Assembly (NCBI RefSeq): GCF_035222485.1 | Contig: NC_085920.1 | Span: 6,448,001 to 6,512,000 of the forward strand | Direction: 5' to 3' | Source: Podospora pseudoanserina | Taxonomy: Eukaryota; Ascomycota; Sordariomycetes; Sordariales; Podosporaceae | DNA length: 64,000 nucleotides | Shown here: piece after piece, positions 12,201 through 24,751 of the stretch | How the letters are laid out: each line of letters starts with the position of its first letter | Numbering within the stretch: the stretch's first letter is position 1 | Position numbers and translations under genes: made by a program | Notes under the pieces: model-generated | Databases searched by the model: none | Seen by the model: the letters and a program-made list of their open reading frames with translations, nothing else | What the model was told of the DNA's origin: nothing

Positions 12201-15200
12201 GGGAAGAATGGGTGGCAGACCGGGGAACTGGACCGTGAAGCGTCGAGACCTTCCGCCTCGACTCTCTCAAGACATTGTCCGTCCGGCCTTTGTCGACTTG
12301 GCGGAAGACGACACCGCTTAGCCAAGCGACGAAGCTCGCTGATGTTACATTCGGTCGCCGTTGTGACGAAAAAAGATACTCGCCAAATCGGACCCGCAAA
12401 CGCATGACGGAATGCCCCATTCCCATCCATGCAGCACGAGGCAAGCGGGGTTGATAGCAAGCAATTTGTTGACCATATTGACCATTTCCCACGACTACCC
12501 AAACGAGACACGCTCCGCTCACTGTTGATCAGTCACATCTTGAGGCTGGGTAGGTATCAGAGACAACCACCGAGATACACGTCTCTACCTGTCCACAATG
12601 ATAGATATCCTCGCATCGTGCCGTGTCGTGGGGGTTCGTCCCAGCTACAACTGAAATATGGGACAACTGATGAGAGAAGTGCTAGGCAAGGACCTAATAT
12701 GCTAGAAATAGCCTCAGGACAACCTCCTCGGCCATATATTAGCGCCCTTTCACCTTACCGGCCCTGCTATTGACAGGCAAAACCTTTGTTAAACCGGAAG
12801 AATCGCCAACAGAGCGCTTATCGGTTGACAACCAGCAGGCAGATTCACCAACGTGCCGTCTTCATCAACAGGTTCTTCTCACTGAGGCTTCCCTCGTGGC
12901 CCCTGCGCAGATCAACCGACCTTGCGTGCTTGCTAGAGCATGGAAGCTTTCCCCGCAGCGCGCTTTCGGCGAGCTTGACGACGTGCTCCGTGGGAAGTAT
13001 CTTCAGCCGGCAGATCGCATCTCCGTTTTGGGCAGCCCGGATCAGCCTCCCACGGCCAGCCTGAGACATCGCTTCAGAGCAGAGCGCATCTCGAGCACCG
13101 GCAGTTCACTGAGATCTTCCGTACTGGTCTAGATGCAAGCTTATCATGGACCACAACTGCAGTCTTAGCAGTCTGTATAGTTTTCAACAAGTAATCCGGA
13201 CACACAAGCGGAATCAGCAGCTCTGTTCAAGGTTCTCCCTCGGGCTGTTTAATATTGTCGACTTGATTCGCAAGCTGGGCGACGTTGCATCTTTGGATAC
13301 TACCACAAGCGTCTGTGGGTGTTCATCTCAAAAAACCAAAAGCGGTTTCGAATCTCCCGGAAGGGAAAGCCAAGCTGTCAAGCTCAAGCATCCTTATTGT
13401 CGACAGCCCAGATCTGGATGGACCTTGCGCCCTGAAGCCTGCGTGCATGAGTGTACTGGGCGATGTTACGGTACGCGAAGCGCGCTCTTGACACCATCGC
13501 TTTGACCTCGCCATCGGTTTCTCGAAACTGTCTGGCAAATGGCGGTCCCACTGTCTTGTGTCCCGAAACTAACTCCCATAAGTCCGCCTTCAATGGAGTT
13601 TTTGTGTGTCCAATGGCGTTCAAAAGAAAAACGATGGACAGTCATGTGGAGCTGGTACTTTTAACGGCTCAATGCGATGTGCCTCATCGCTGCCTTCTTC
13701 GCGACCTGTGACCCAATATCCAACCCAGCGAACACCGCCATGTGTATGTACAACGCACATAGACATCCCTGGAAAGCTAAACATCAAGCTCTTGCATTCG
13801 GGTCCGCAGAAACGCAAACTCGGGCAAGATGGTGGATATTCATGCGGACTGTTTGTCTGATATTGGACCTGGTGTGGTGCCAATCTCGCAGTCGAACATC
13901 CCCACGACAAAAAAGTGTCATCTGCTCGCTTGATGCTACACTATAGCAGCTCCGAATTATCATGGCCTCTTTGCCTCCTGTCCTCCAGAGCTCGATTACC
14001 GCCCCAATACGGTCGCCCGCATATCACCAAGTACCGGATCGTCCTTGGAGCGGCGCATCAGTGGTCCAAAGCTTCTGGAGATGTCGCGGATTTGCTCGGC
14101 ATCGTCAGTGCGTGGACCAGGGCCAGCTTTTCGTAGCAGCACACCACACACCCTCGCGCCCAGGTCTTGATGACTTCTGCGCACAAGCCTCCTGCTGGCT
14201 CTTTGTTCTCTCCAATCCCTTCTCATCAGTCACGTCTGCTTCTGCCCAAGAAGAAGATGGGATCGGGCATACTCCGGCTGAGAGCTGTCGTCCTGCTTCT
14301 CATCACCTTCCGTGCACCTTCTCCACATCCCACCTTCCCGTCCGTCCACCCCCTGAGCTCTGCTCGTCACCCCACCACCCCACCAAAACATCCCCTTGCT
14401 CCGGCGCTCCAAGCTCTGCCCCTCAGACGCAGGCGAGGGGTCGTCTTGCTCGCGAATGCAAGGGCACACACTCAGGAATGCTTCTGCGAGCAGCGGTCGA
14501 TTTACCTCGCAGCATGCACGCGTCGCTTCGAGACGGAGAAGGCCCTGAGCCCCGGGCCCTGGCTGGGCTTCCAGGCACGAGATGAAGGATGACGTCCATC
14601 AAGGTGCACAGTCTCAGGAGCCGGACGGTTGTGCTGATTTTTCCTTTCGGGACTTCCACTCAACGCGGTGCCCGTTTGTTGGGTAGCCCGCTGCCCGTTG
14701 TGCAGTAGCCGGAGTTGCACTTGCACCGTCCTCTTTTGTTTACCATTTTCATCAAAGAACCTCCATTCCCGATCCCCTGTTCGAAAACCTCGACGAAACC
14801 ACGCATCGGTGCGATGACCTGCATGGATAGGGACCATTCAGCATCCGTACCCACCATCGCCGCGCAGACCGTTTTCTTTTCTACCCGCCCCACATGTGAC
14901 GGCCAAACTACCTTGTACCCAGGACCAGGGCAGGGCCGCTCCGAGTGTCCTAGGCCGGGAGGATGTTCCTCTTTGACCCATCATGTCCACTACCTTTTCT
15001 TCTTTCTTCTCGGTCTTCTTGTTGGTTGACAGGATGAGTGAGCCCGCACGGAGCAGGGCTTCTTCTTGCCTGTGTATCATGGAGATGCATACAGACAGGC
15101 ATTGGGCCAAGCCAGAGCTATACTTCCTTGTTTCCATCAGCTCTTAACATGGAAACACATCCTTCCGCGTTGTTTCCCATCACTTCACCTACACACAATA

Positions 15201-15590
15201 CCCCAGGATATAATTTCTAGCGGGGCTCCTCATCAAGCGCTTGCGAATTCACAAGCATACCACACACACCAGGCGAACACCCACACCTCTCATCAAAGCT
15301 GTTTCTTGTGAAAGCCACTCAGCTCGGACCAACTGACGTTTCTGATATCTATTCGGGTTATTTGTTTGCAGTTCCCGCCCGCAACGGTCAAGACAGGGGC
15401 CCCGTGGAGACATTATCTTGGGGGGCGTGTTGAACGCTTTTTTCTTTCTCCATACCACTCCCGCTTGATTCGCGCCTCAGCCTTTTTTTGACCTTGTTCT
15501 TGTCTTGACCCTTTCGTCTCTCCCGAGTGGGGTCCATCTATACTGGGTCTCGGTTGCATTTCAAGTATACCCCCATCCACAACTTGGTCC

Positions 15591-15613
15591 TTTTTTTTTT
15601 TTTTTTTTTTTTT
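15591..15613 (+). repeat. Poly-T tract (23 T)
   Basis: Uninterrupted T-run a few bases upstream of the TATA-like box of the small gene at 15828. Such dA:dT tracts often keep promoters free of nucleosomes. Confidence 0.9.
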
Positions 15614-15624
15614 CCTTTTTTGTT

Positions 15625-15632
15625 TATATAAA
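15625..15632 (+). promoter_or_regulatory. Probable TATA box of the small gene at 15828
   Basis: TATATAAA lies about 200 bases upstream of the ATG, directly after the poly-T tract and before a CT/CA-rich stretch of the kind used as fungal transcription starts. Position and context support a core promoter; this is inference. Confidence 0.55.
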
Positions 15633-15743
15633 CTCGGGTCACCACCTCGTCTTCTTCCATCCTCATCAACTATCCCCTTCAACAACATCAGCCTGACCTC
15701 CACAGCAACACATATCGGCCAACACTTGGCTATCACCTACCAG

Positions 15744-15801
15744 GTAATATATCTCCCCGTTTGGTTCTTCTGTCGTGCCACTCAAACTAACCGTCGTCAA
15801 G
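15744..15801 (+). other. Probable 5'UTR intron of the small gene at 15828
   Basis: 58 nt, beginning GTAATA and ending GTCAAG, with branch site AACTAAC 16 bases before the 3' end. It lies between the CT-rich leader and the ATG at 15828. Confidence 0.6.
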
Positions 15802-15827
15802 GTCACAACTTCACTCGAGCACAAAAA

Positions 15828-15992
15828 ATGTGCGACTTCACCAAAAACTACTACATCTACACCGGCTGCATGGACCCGGGGGTACACTTCTTCCGTACCT
15901 CGGTCGACGGGAGCCGCCAACGCTCGTGTCCCAGAGGCCCTCACGAGCGCTACATCATGCAGCCCGGACAGTGCCCTCTCTGCTACGGTTGA
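15828..15992 (+). CDS. Small cysteine-containing protein (54 residues), unknown function
   Basis: ATG at 15828 in the context ACAAAAAATG, stop TGA at 15990. The protein starts MCDFTKNYYIYTGC and ends QPGQCPLCYG. Cysteines are at positions 2, 14, 34, 48 and 51, with a C-terminal CPLC pair that could bind a metal. It contains FFRTSVDGSRQRSCPRGPHE, a compact non-repetitive stretch unlike the surrounding chance frames. There is no signal peptide or membrane segment. A TATA box, CT-rich leader and 5'UTR intron fit a transcribed gene. It resembles the many tiny 'MC...' hypothetical proteins of ascomycetes. I cannot name a function. It is the only credible gene in about 12 kb. Confidence 0.68.
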   Translation: MCDFTKNYYIYTGCMDPGVHFFRTSVDGSRQRSCPRGPHERYIMQPGQCPLCYG

Positions 15993-16166
15993 AAAACCAT
16001 CAGTCCCGTCGACCAATGTCCTTTTTTCCTGGACTTGCCGGAAAACCCTCACCTTTGTACACCACCACACCCCGACAACGATGCCAGACCCTGATGAATG
16101 AATGACCAGCTTTTTCTTGTATTTTTGTTCGGGTGGGAGGGGGAGGCGAAAGGCGTTTTTTCTTTT

Positions 16167-16171
<5 letters not shown>

Positions 16172-16197
<26 letters not shown>
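16172..16197 (+). repeat. Poly-T tract (26 T)
   Basis: Uninterrupted T-run about 180 bases after the stop of the small gene, in a T-rich stretch that probably forms its 3' region. Confidence 0.9.
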
Positions 16198-19100
16198 CTC
16201 GAGTCATCATCATTATCATCATCATCAGCGGCCTCGTCTTTTTCTTTTTACTAGCATTCTTTCTTTTCGGGAGCGGAAACCAAAATACCCCTTTCAGTCA
16301 TTACCAATCTTTGTAATTCAATTTTTTTTTTCTGCGGCCAATCAGGCGGGGAGAAGACTACACCAAACGAATCCGAGGATACCACCACCACCACCACCAG
16401 AATACAACGCCTATGCAGGAAGACAACCAACCGGGACGGATAGGACGGGAGGAGGTGGTGAGGGAGAATCCAGCGCTAGAGCTGCGCCGAATGTTGGATG
16501 GAGGAAAGAGGTCAGGGGCAATGGAGAGAGAAGGGGGGAGGGGGGGCGGATACCGGTCTGCTTCGGAGGGAGACCTCAAAGTGGGGAACGGAGGGAAGGC
16601 TTTTGGTCTCTCGGTGGGGGTCTGCAACTTCCTCCGTGGCCTGATGGCATATGTTAATGGGAGAACAGCTGTGGTTGGTTGACGAGACCCATACCAAATT
16701 TGTGGCCACCCATTTTCGAGAAAGAGGAAGGCAGGGCTTGGTGTCTGTATCTACCATGTAGCTGATTTGTGTGTTGTGTTGTGTCAAGTGTGCATTATCT
16801 AGCAATTATACCCCCCCTCTCTCTCCTACCGTTCCCTTGGCTGTTCATCATCATCATATCAGATATCAGGTGTGACAAAGATGGTGGAAGGCATAACGGC
16901 ACTGAGGACAAGAAGTAGGGAGAGAAAGGAGCGCTGCTGATGTTATTGTCGTAACAATATGACCGTCATCCATTCCCAACCAATCCATCCATCCAAGATT
17001 TTGCACACAAAAACGTGGCCTACCACGTCTCGGATCCCCGTGCGGTTAGCGCAGCCGGTGATGGTGGTGTGGCATGGCTGGTGAAGTGAGACTATCTTCT
17101 GATCCCAGATAAACCGCGAGAATAAATGAGACAACTTCGGCGCAAGGCTATCGCCGCCTCCTGGGGAAGGTCCAAGAGAGATCAAGACAATCATGGGGGC
17201 ATCTCCGGTCTGGGACCGTCGCCGAGGATGGGTCGAAAGGAAAGTACTGGATGGTGACTAGCTTTCTCGGTAAGATCCTCGGAAGCGGAGGGAGGGAAAT
17301 CAGAGCGAGACCAACCAGCATCACCACGGCCACCTTCCCAGCCCTCTCTAGCCAGTGCGCGGATGGATGGGCGGCCATGCATGCATGTCTCTCCTTACGC
17401 TAACACTGATCATCAGGTTGTTTTTCTTCAACAGCAAGGAGAAACACGCTTGGGTCCTGCCGAACGAGGCCTCTTATTGCATATCTTATGCTTGTCTAGA
17501 CCCAAAGGCTGCAGGCGTGTGCGCGAAGGGGGTTAGATGGGGGTGTGATGGTGGTGTGGAGATGAGGAGGGCTTGTCCTTCCTGTTTGTGCTCGCTGTCT
17601 TCAGATAAGGAGGGGAGAAGGTATATATGATGGATAGTTTAGTCTAAATTGGGCATAACATATAGACGACTAGGAAAGGCGAGACGAAGGACTGCCATTG
17701 AAGCTTGTCCTGCCCTTCACCAACTCCTAGCTCGTCAGGCTGGCTGGGGCTGGTGTCATCATCAGTACCAACTTGGCTTGCTGACTTCTAATATCGCGAA
17801 AGATTCTGCCTATTCAAGGTATGGTCAGCAGCTCACGTCGTAGCCCAGTCGGATTCCACCGAGAACCTGGACGCTCCCCACCTAGCAACATCGTTGGGAT
17901 GGCGGTATGTGACATCCAGCTCATGCAGAGAAACTATATGACTTGACAAACAAGAAACCGGAACGAAGGGTGGCGTGGTCCAGCGGCTGCCGTGAGACGA
18001 TAAGCGGCTTGCAAGGGGGGTGGGTGAGGGGGCAAAGCTACTCCGCTCGACGGCGACCGAGATGGCACCTGTGAGGGGGGAGGAGGGGGGTGAAAGAGTA
18101 GAGAAGAGAGGGGGGACCCATGACTGGTGATACCATGATGCGTTGGCAACACTATCTTGTTCTTGGAGGGCGGCGGCAGCAGCGATATCGACTCTATCGA
18201 GGCCTGAAGAGGCGACCAGAAGGGAGTATAGCAGCGCTCCGATATAGCCTGCTGCCCAGTTCCCACGTTCCCCTCACAGCGGACTCATTCTTGAGCTCTT
18301 GTTCCCCTCATCATAACGAGACCAGCTGCCATAGAGGCCACTTAACTCTGCCGAGCTGACCTGGAATATTAAGCATGATTAGGTTCCACCAAGCAAGCGT
18401 GATAACTCGTTAAAGAGCAAAGCAACCTGCTCACCTCCTCCCACAAACATGTTGAGTGAGTGGCTGATTTAATGACTAACAGAAACGTTCCTTGTATCGG
18501 AGCCAACTGATTTGAGGCAAGCAGAGAGCGGTATCCGTTTTCGTCCCTCTCTTTCGGTACATGTAATGGCGCAATTCTGTCGATCTTTCGAGGAAACAAG
18601 CGGGATTTTCGCGTGAGGAAAGATGTATCTTGAAACGAAGTCAAGGGCAAGATGGGAGTGACCTGAGTTGGTGTAGCTCTTCTGACCAGCCGTCAACTGT
18701 CTCGGCACAACAGCCAGCCCTCCGCCTAGCACTGTGGTTGATAGTGATGCATTGTGTGCCAGCACCCCTTCCACAACGATCTCTTCACGGGTGGCTGCAT
18801 GTAAGGAATTTGGGCGAGAGTATTGCGCCCTTGGCATCACTGCACATCGCCGTGACTTGAGGTTCCCCCCAGAGTTATCTTGCCCACTTGCTGCGTCTAG
18901 TGGCTGTGGTCTTCCCACACCATGACGAGAAATCGCAGCCACTTTGATAGAGAACAGTCAATGCGTTAAACTTGGAATCGATACAGCGGACATGCCAGAA
19001 CTTGACAGGCCAACACGATGTTGGCACGAGATATCTCCCGCATGGCTGGCAAGCAGAGCCTACCACGTTGAGACACGAGGTAAGCAGGGACCGATGTCCA

Positions 19101-19902
19101 CGACTGGGGGAGACGTCCTTGGTTGATCCGCCATTCAACAGTTGGTGACAGAGCCGAGGATCAAAAGCTGGGATATGGGACTGTACAAGGGCTCAATGAA
19201 CTGGAAACCAGGCTCGAGCTCCAAGACAGCCCTTGTGGGTGTGGTGAACTCGTGGCAGATTAGCGAGGTGCCGCCTGCTCTCCCGATGGGTGTGTATTCT
19301 GGGACACGGGACATAGGGGTGATCGGGTTGAGATCAGATGTATCGCCCCGCTCGTAGTACTGGCTAGACGCCTGGCTGGCGGCAAGAGAGTGTTCGACGA
19401 CTGGAGCCAACTTGGTCCTCAGAACCATACCCAAAGGATCTGGGGTACCCTTGACGTCGTAGATAGGATTGGGGGCCAGAGCGCGGAGAGAAAACTGTCG
19501 AGCTGACCTGACCTTTGAAGGACACACCCCTGTAGACTCCCTTGTGTCTGACTGCCGCAAAAATGTTCAGTTTCAGGCGCCCAGGACGTATCTGATGAAG
19601 CATTTGCATTCTGTTTCCAGCGGGGAGTGCACTATGCATAAATCTCGTTTGAGGGCACTGACCCTCACCTGTGTGAGAAACGGCTGTGAGGGACGTCGAT
19701 CAGTGAACCAAGCAAGTACTCCTGTCCAAATCGGGATAGCCACACAGACCTTCTGTCGTCGGTCCGGGCCCTCGGGTTGATCTTGGCATAGAACCGGATG
19801 AACAAGCGCCAACAATCCACCCATGTCTTCAGATTTCAGTTCCTGAACCACAGGATTATCTGTGTCGGTAGAGCAGTGGCACAAGTCATTCTTGGCCAGA
19901 GT

Positions 19903-19946
19903 GGTGTTGATATGGTGTTGATGTGGTATTGATGTGGTGTTGATGT
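19903..19946 (+). repeat. Short tandem repeat, four 11-bp units
   Basis: Four units of GGTGTTGATGT, two of them with a single change, followed by a degenerate GAT-rich tail. Confidence 0.85.
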
Positions 19947-21270
19947 GATGATGTTGCCGCCGGGGAATGCGTCAAGACAGACAAGCGATTCCCAGCAAGG
20001 CATCGGTACCACTGCCGACCACAACAATCAGATGCCATTGTGTACACCACTTGTAGAGTCCTCACTGGAGGTGATGTTGTAGGTGACAAGGTAGCCGGGG
20101 CGCTGAGATAAACGGAGAGCAAAACCGCATCTTCTCCCCGATTGAAAAGATGGGAGTGAGTTTTGCTTGCGTAGGTGTTGTTTCGGGATGCAGGGGGGGG
20201 GGTGCTTGTTTTGCATGTCTGCGGAAGGAAGCCACCGAACGCCCAGCACACTGTGCCCGTGGAAAACGATGCGGATGACACGCCGTCCAGCTAGATTGCT
20301 CCCACCAGATTCCCCGCAACCGGGTCCTTCCATACGTGTGGCTTAGTGGCACTTTTCATCATGCAGATGAATCCCAAGACGGTGTGCAGCTTACACAACA
20401 AAGTTATGCGATCTTATGTGTCCCCCCCCTATGAAAGCCACTCGGCTTTATATACAGGAATTTGTAGTCTAATCGTCGAGCGACAGACAGTTAGCAATGA
20501 AGACACGCTTTAACCGCTCAGAGCTCTGTTGGAGAACGTTACCATGACCATCTCGAAGATAACTTTTGGCGCCACCATAACTCATCAAGGAAATTATGTG
20601 GTTGGTGCCAAAAAAGAAAGGTGAAGGATGCTCCGGGAGGACAGACGCGTGAAGTTGGGACATTGCTGTGGGTTCACTGGAGTTAAAAAGATCCGATCTG
20701 ATGACGCCTCCTCAGCTCAAGAAATTCCATGAGTGAAGTGTGTTAAACATCAGGCCAGGCGTAGTAGCTCTGGGAAGGAATACCGCAGGATGGTAGGCAG
20801 TGGTTCACCTGAACTTTCCAGCTGTGAACTGAACACGTGAGGTTTGATGGTGGCTTGGAAGCATTGACGATATGAAGTTAGCTAGAAAAGACAATCGCAT
20901 ACCATGATGTGGGTATTGTGTATGGTCTGTTCCAGAGGACGCGCACGAGAGAGGCACATCTCGAACAACCTGTCTGACGAAGAATGGGAGATGGGAGGTT
21001 GCCTGTCAGCGGCTACAGGTCGTTCCGCAGAACGCGACCCTGGCTTGGCACCGGGTTCCTGAGCCCCACACCCCGCAATGCCAAGCTGTCAGCCAGCCAC
21101 AGGATCCACCAGTGGTTCTGAGCTTCAGCCTCATCAAACGGACCAATCCCAGCCCTGCAGTCCAAACCTTCAGGCAACCAACCAACCGCGACTTCAATAT
21201 CGACATTTCTGGCATGTTGTTGAGTGAGTGAAGACGAGCAACCTCTTCTCCAATCTACTCTCTGGAAACT

Positions 21271-24200
21271 ATGAGTGCCGCGTTTCTGGATAAGTTTATT
21301 CCAGCGGGATGCATTGTCCTTCAAGAAAGACTGCGTCCGGTGTGTCCGAAGGAACTCCAGGTCCAGGATGAATGGCTTCACTTCCGCTCAACTCCAACCG
21401 ACGATAATCCTGAGGATCATAGCTATCTCGAATCGCTGTCACGAGACACATTGATCACTTCAATAATAGGACTGTCGAAAGTGACAATAGACTGCCGGCG
21501 TCTGCTTCGCTATGGCTGGATTCACCTGACCTACAACCACGGCTGCGGTGTTGTTCGAGTTTACGTGTTACCTGACGACGTGGACAACGTGACCATCCCA
21601 AGGGCTAGCTCCATCTTGAAGAAAGATCGACAAAGTTTGCTAAGTCAGTTGGACTATTCGACGGCAACCTGGCATGGACGGCCTACTTGTTTCTTTGTTC
21701 CAACCACTACCCATCCTCCCATGTTTGAGACCGCAGCGTCAAATGCAGAACTGTACCCACCGAACCAGGAACAGTCCCTTCTCGGGATCTTCAGTAGGAT
21801 TCCACCCCCAGATCCAAGGCCTGAACAAGTCGAAGATGCCGATGTTTACGACGCTATGTGCTCCCTCCTCGACAGCGATGTTCCCGGCCTGAGGACTACC
21901 CTCTATCCATATCAACGACGATCTGCTGCCCTAATGCTTCAGCGGGAGACACGATCACAACCAGTATTGGACCCACGATTGGTCAAAGTTGTCGATCAGT
22001 TTGGAAAGTCTTGGTACTACGATGCAGTGACTGGCTCCGCCTATCGTGGGCCACGGTACTATGACCGCCCACTTGGAGGAATCCTTGCTGAAGAGATGGG
22101 CTCTGGGAAAACACTGATATGTCTGTCTCTCATTCTTGCTACCAAACATATCCCGACCCGAACGCCAGAAATCTTTCACTCAGAGGCGTCGCCGGTTCGA
22201 CCAACAGTGGGCAGCATGATGGATATGGCTGCAGCTTGCATCACAAAACATTCTATTCCCTGGAAACACCTCTTTGGGAGTGACTCATCAAGCGGGCTTC
22301 AGTTTGCAACCTGTTCTGCTGCTGTTAGACGGAACCCAGGTTTCTACCAACTCCCTCCCCAGGGTGGACCTCGGTCAGCACGCCAAAGGGGTTCGACCGA
22401 TACCTCCATGCGGAAAATCTTCCACAGCAGTGTGTCGCTTGTTCTTGTTCCTCTCAATCTATTACAACAATGGAGGCAGGAAATAGCCAAACACACCGTG
22501 GGACTTCGGGTCATTGTGTGGTCTTCTAGCGAGAACCAGCCTTTGCCCTCTCTGGAAGAGATACTGGACAGCGACATTCTGCTGCTGTCCACCACGCAGT
22601 TTGAGAACTTGCGGAAGACGGAAAAAGCGGCTTCTGCGCTCAGTATTTTAAAACAGTTGCATTTCAAGCGCTGTATAGTTGATGAAGGTCACACATTGGG
22701 TGGCGCGACAAACTTCAACAAGCGAAACATGCAGCTCATCATCGACGAGCTGCAAATTACAGCAAAATGGATTGCTACGGGCACGCCTTCGAAGGGACTG
22801 TATGGTCTTGATGCTTCTTCTGACACAGCCAACGGGAGCCGGGATCAATCTCTCGAGAAGATCGACCTGGAGCGGATTGGTTCATTGGCGACGTTTTACT
22901 TGAAGATGCGACCTTGGGCGAACCAGTCGTCTGAGACCGGCGATACACCTGCTCAATGGGCTCGTTATGTTACTGCGCGCTGGCCAGGCTTGATTGCCAC
23001 AGTGAACAACTGCCTCAAGACTACGCTTGATTCGTTGATAATCCGGCATCCGTTATATGAGCTCGGGAATATCCTTCCGGTGGTTGACAAGAAGGTTGTA
23101 TTTTTGGAGGGCTCTTATCAGGACAGACTGACACTCAACCTGTTCTCCATGATGATCATCTTCAACGCCGTGCAGTCAGAGAGAACTGATCAGGATTACT
23201 TCTTTCACCCCCGACAGCGAAAGGCCCTATTGGAGCTTGTTGGCAACTTGAGACAGGCAAGTTTCTTTGGCGGCTCATTCTTCTCGCCGGCGCAAATCAG
23301 CAAGTCGATAGAGACTGCAGAGGAGTTTTTGAAGGAAGGCAAAGTACAGGTCAGTGCCGAGGATCGTGCTTTGCTTGGTGAGGCTATCAGCTTTGGTAGA
23401 TTGGCACTCGGAAACACCATCAAGGAGTGCGCAAATCGGTTTCGGGACCTCCCCATTTATGTTCAGGACTTTCCGTTTGCTGCAGGTCGGGATTGGTCCC
23501 TCGATGATGAGGAGGGCGATCCAGTCTGTACGGCTTCTGCAATAATACTAGAGCTACAAAGGTTTCTTCAGCCGTTGTTGGATGCACCGACAGCTCTCCA
23601 GATGATGTTTGCGAATGGACGTCTGGCACTGCGTGGCCAGGAAGGAAGGGCAAAGTTGATCGAAGCTCAGATCCCAGCCACTTCGACACCGAACAAAGTA
23701 CTTGCCGGCAATACGGAACTTGGCCAAGATAGCAGTAGCCCCGTCAAACGGCGCGCTACAATATTGGGGAGAAACGTCCAGATGCAGCAAGCGCCTTCAC
23801 TTCCAACAGCAGAGGTCAAGGGGACAGAAATTGCTGCACCGCTTGCGAAGACTCGGCTCATCTCAACCGCCTCCGCAAAACTGTCATACCTGATCGACCA
23901 GGTGATCAAGTACCAAGAGCATGAGCAAATCATCATTTTCTACGAGAATGACAATGTGGCTTACTATCTCGCAGGCGTTCTGGAAATTGTAGGTCTGCCA
24001 ACACTCGTCAAACTAAAAGGCGTTCTACTGACCCAAATACCCACCACAGCTTCAAGTCCAACACCTCATTTACGCGAGAGGTTTGAGTCCACAACGACGC
24101 GCAGACTATGTTGCAACATTTAACCAAAGCTCCAAGTTCAGAGTCTTGCTCATGGACATCACCCAAGCAGCTTTCGGTCTGGACATGAAGTCCGCTTCCA

Positions 24201-24751
24201 GAATTTACTTCATCAATCCGGTTCTTAACCCGCAAGTCGAGGCCCAAGCCATTGGTCGAGCACGACGTATCAGCCAGCAGAAACCCGTCACAGTCGAAAC
24301 GTTGGTTCTCAAAGACAGTGTGGAGGAAGTTATTGTTCGACGCCGCAAAGAGATGACACAAGCAGAGCAAAGAAAGTGCAAGTCTATTCTAGACGACAAG
24401 CCCATTTATGAATGGATCCTGAATGCCAAGATCCATCCATTGCCGGGAGGTGATGGCCAGCCGGTTGGAGGACCGGATCAAATGGCGAGGCTGCAAGAGC
24501 CGCAGTTCTTGTTCGGGAGAGGTTCCGGGAGGGAACTGAACCACCCTGATGAAGACATTGTCAAGGCAGATGATGCTGTGGTGCCAAAGAAGATGGATGC
24601 CCCGATCTATAACGGGGTCAATGGGGGTCTGAAGAGAAAGATGATGCCGGTCCAGCCGGCGACGGTTTTTGAGACTTCCAATGGCGTTGAGCGGCCGAAG
24701 AAGAAAGTTCGGGTGGCATTTGTCGAGCTGGACGGTGGTGAAAAGACTTGA
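21271..24751 (+). CDS. SNF2-family DEAD/DEAH-like helicase
   Basis: Two exons, 21271-23988 and 24050-24751, flank a 61-nt phase-0 intron (GTAGGT..CCACAG, branch CTGAC) and give 1,139 residues. The N-terminal ~230 residues are family-specific. Helicase motif I is GILAEEMGSGKT (Lys280), motif II is DEGH (Asp471), motif III is ATGTPS, and the C-terminal lobe carries AIGRARR (about 974-980). These make it a SNF2-type DNA translocase acting on chromatin or in DNA repair. Between motif III and the C-terminal lobe lies a long (~350 residue) insertion without a Cys/His cluster, so it lacks the RING finger of Rad5/Rad16/HLTF proteins. The tail has basic stretches (GLKRKM, RPKKKVRV) that look like nuclear localisation signals. 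Which SNF2 subfamily is unsettled. Confidence 0.92.

Larger units (their letters stand above)
9023..15743. other. Long gene-poor stretch
   Basis: Nearly 7 kb without a supportable coding gene. Open frames up to about 200 codons exist (for example 13962-14585 and 10589-11089), but they overlap frames on both strands, are rich in Ser, Pro, Arg and Cys, and show no domain or consistent splice structure. It contains a G-run near 10804 and a short tandem of GCTCCCAC units near 12074-12097. The last 1.5 kb is increasingly CT-rich and probably contains the promoter of the small gene at 15828. Confidence 0.55.
15993..21270. other. Long gene-poor stretch
   Basis: Over 5 kb without a supportable gene. 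It holds a 26-base T-run (16172-16197), purine-rich DNA near 16430-16600, G-rich patches near 18010-18110 and a small 11-bp tandem repeat at 19903-19946. The most protein-like frame is on the minus strand at 19135-19560 (141 codons), extended by neighbouring minus-strand frames to about 19884, but no start, splice structure or family could be fixed. Confidence 0.55.

Noticed and set aside
13962-14585. A 207-codon plus-strand frame in the gene-poor region
   Set aside because: Pro/Ser/His-rich, with an equally long overlapping frame; no splice structure or motif.
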